A stretch of 6,054 nucleotides of DNA, taken from an uncultured Alphaproteobacteria bacterium (GTDB taxonomy: Bacteria; Pseudomonadota; Alphaproteobacteria; Rhodobacterales; Rhodobacteraceae). Below, piece after piece: positions 5,252-6,054 of the stretch; the first letter of the stretch is position 1, and each line of letters begins with the position of its first letter. Location: the NCBI GenBank assembly GCA_929200295.1, contig CAKMZE010000075.1:7224-13277 (forward strand), in the 5' to 3' direction. Under the pieces are notes generated by a model. That model was not told the origin of the DNA, made no database searches, and worked only from the letters and a program-made list of their open reading frames with translations. The translations under genes were made by a program, and so were the position numbers.

Positions 5252-6054
5252 ATGAATGTTGTCCGTCTAGAAGATACTCATGCGCTGCCGTTTTGGCGAC
5301 GCCCGATTGCGCTGCTGTTTTTGATGGCAGTGGCGATGCCTGTGGCGTTTAATACATGGTCGGCGCTGCTCAATAATTTCGTGATCGAGGTCGCTGATTT
5401 TGATGGAGCCGATATTGGGCTCTTGCACACAGTGCGCGAAATTCCGGGGTTTCTGGCTATTGGTGTGATCGCAATCATCATGTTCATGCGTGAGCAGGTG
5501 CTGGGGATTGTGAGTCTCGCGCTTTTGGGTGTGGCAACAGCGCTCACCGCTTATTTCCCGTCAATGGGAGGGATTTTGACGCTGACGATGCTGTCGTCCA
5601 TCGGGTTTCATTATTATGAGACGGTCAATCAAAGCCTGCAGTTGCAATGGATTTCGATTAAGCGCGCGCCCCAGATGCTGGGCTGGCTAATGGCCGCAGG
5701 GTCTGCGGCGACGCTCATCGCATATGTGATGATTGTGCTGACTTGGAAGACCTTTGATCTGAGCTATGCCTTTGTGTATCTCACCGCGGGGGGGATCACG
5801 GCGTGCGTCGCGCTCTTTGCTTTGCTCGCCTATCCGCAATTTGAAAGCCCGACACCGCAAAACAAAACCATGGTGCTGCGCAAACGCTATTGGCTTTATT
5901 ATGCGTTGCAATTCATGTCAGGCGCGCGGCGGCAGATCTTTGTCGTGTTCGCAGGCTTTATGATGGTGGAAAAGTTTGGTTTTAAGGTTCACGAGATCAC
6001 GGCACTTTATACGATCAATCTGGTGGCCAATATGATCTTTGCCCCTTTGATGGG
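5252..6054 (+). CDS. Major facilitator superfamily transporter (3' end outside window)
   Basis: The first 267 codons of an integral inner-membrane protein run from ATG 5252 to the window edge without a stop. After a short cytoplasmic start (MNVVRLEDTHALPFWRRP) come hydrophobic segments at about residues 18-41, 58-80, 84-101, 105-123, 142-163 and 168-193. A polar loop follows (195-211, ending in KTMVLRKRYW), then further segments at about 213-238 and 248-267. Six helices, a central loop and a second bundle form the major-facilitator layout; a full protein would have about 400 residues. The block YALQFMSGARRQIFVVFAGF (217-236) resembles a conserved part of alphaproteobacterial members known to me only as MFS transporters. 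The substrate is unknown. The start has only a weak ribosome site (GGGTGA, 5245-5250, very close to the ATG), but no better in-frame start exists before the first helix. Its place after scpA hints at, but does not show, a link to organic acid uptake or export. Confidence 0.82.
   Translation, partial: MNVVRLEDTHALPFWRRPIALLFLMAVAMPVAFNTWSALLNNFVIEVADFDGADIGLLHTVREIPGFLAIGVIAIIMFMREQVLGIVSLALLGVATALTAYFPSMGGILTLTMLSSIGFHYYETVNQSLQLQWISIKRAPQMLGWLMAAGSAATLIAYVMIVLTWKTFDLSYAFVYLTAGGITACVALFALLAYPQFESPTPQNKTMVLRKRYWLYYALQFMSGARRQIFVVFAGFMMVEKFGFKVHEITALYTINLVANMIFAPLM

Overview
The window looks like a chromosomal segment of an alphaproteobacterium, most likely a marine Rhodobacterales / roseobacter-type organism. 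Three things point there. The biotin domain at the left end is close to the roseobacter PccA type. The DUF4174-type and major-facilitator genes resemble those of that group. A perfect direct-repeat LexA box (GTTC-N7-GTTC), the alphaproteobacterial form, precedes the DNA polymerase gene. GC content is moderate and uneven: 44 of 60 bases in a sample inside the polymerase gene, 35 of 60 in scpA, and only 22 and 25 of 60 in two samples of the sulfotransferase-like gene.

Layout, left to right. Bases 2-277 are the 3' end of pccA, the biotin-carrier part of propionyl-CoA carboxylase. Bases 278-346 are a short promoter region with a consensus -35 box and an overlapping SOS box. Bases 347-1585 encode a Y-family (DinB/UmuC superfamily) translesion DNA polymerase. 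Bases 1602-2060, on the minus strand, encode a small secreted DUF4174-type protein that converges on the polymerase gene. Bases 2061-2134 are a divergent intergenic region. Bases 2135-3031 encode a low-GC sulfotransferase-like protein. Bases 3044-5176 are scpA, a complete B12-dependent methylmalonyl-CoA mutase. Bases 5252-6054 are the 5' two thirds or so of a major-facilitator membrane transporter that runs off the window.

The core is the propionyl-CoA to succinyl-CoA route. PccA/PccB carboxylate propionyl-CoA to methylmalonyl-CoA, and ScpA isomerises methylmalonyl-CoA to succinyl-CoA. Between these two metabolic genes lie three genes with no obvious part in propionate metabolism: the SOS-linked polymerase, the secreted DUF4174 protein and the sulfotransferase-like protein. 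The sulfotransferase-like gene sits 12 bp before scpA and is probably transcribed with it. I see no RNA genes, insertion sequences, CRISPR arrays or phage genes. The most notable signal is the intact LexA-box promoter driving a stand-alone Y-family polymerase inside a metabolic locus.
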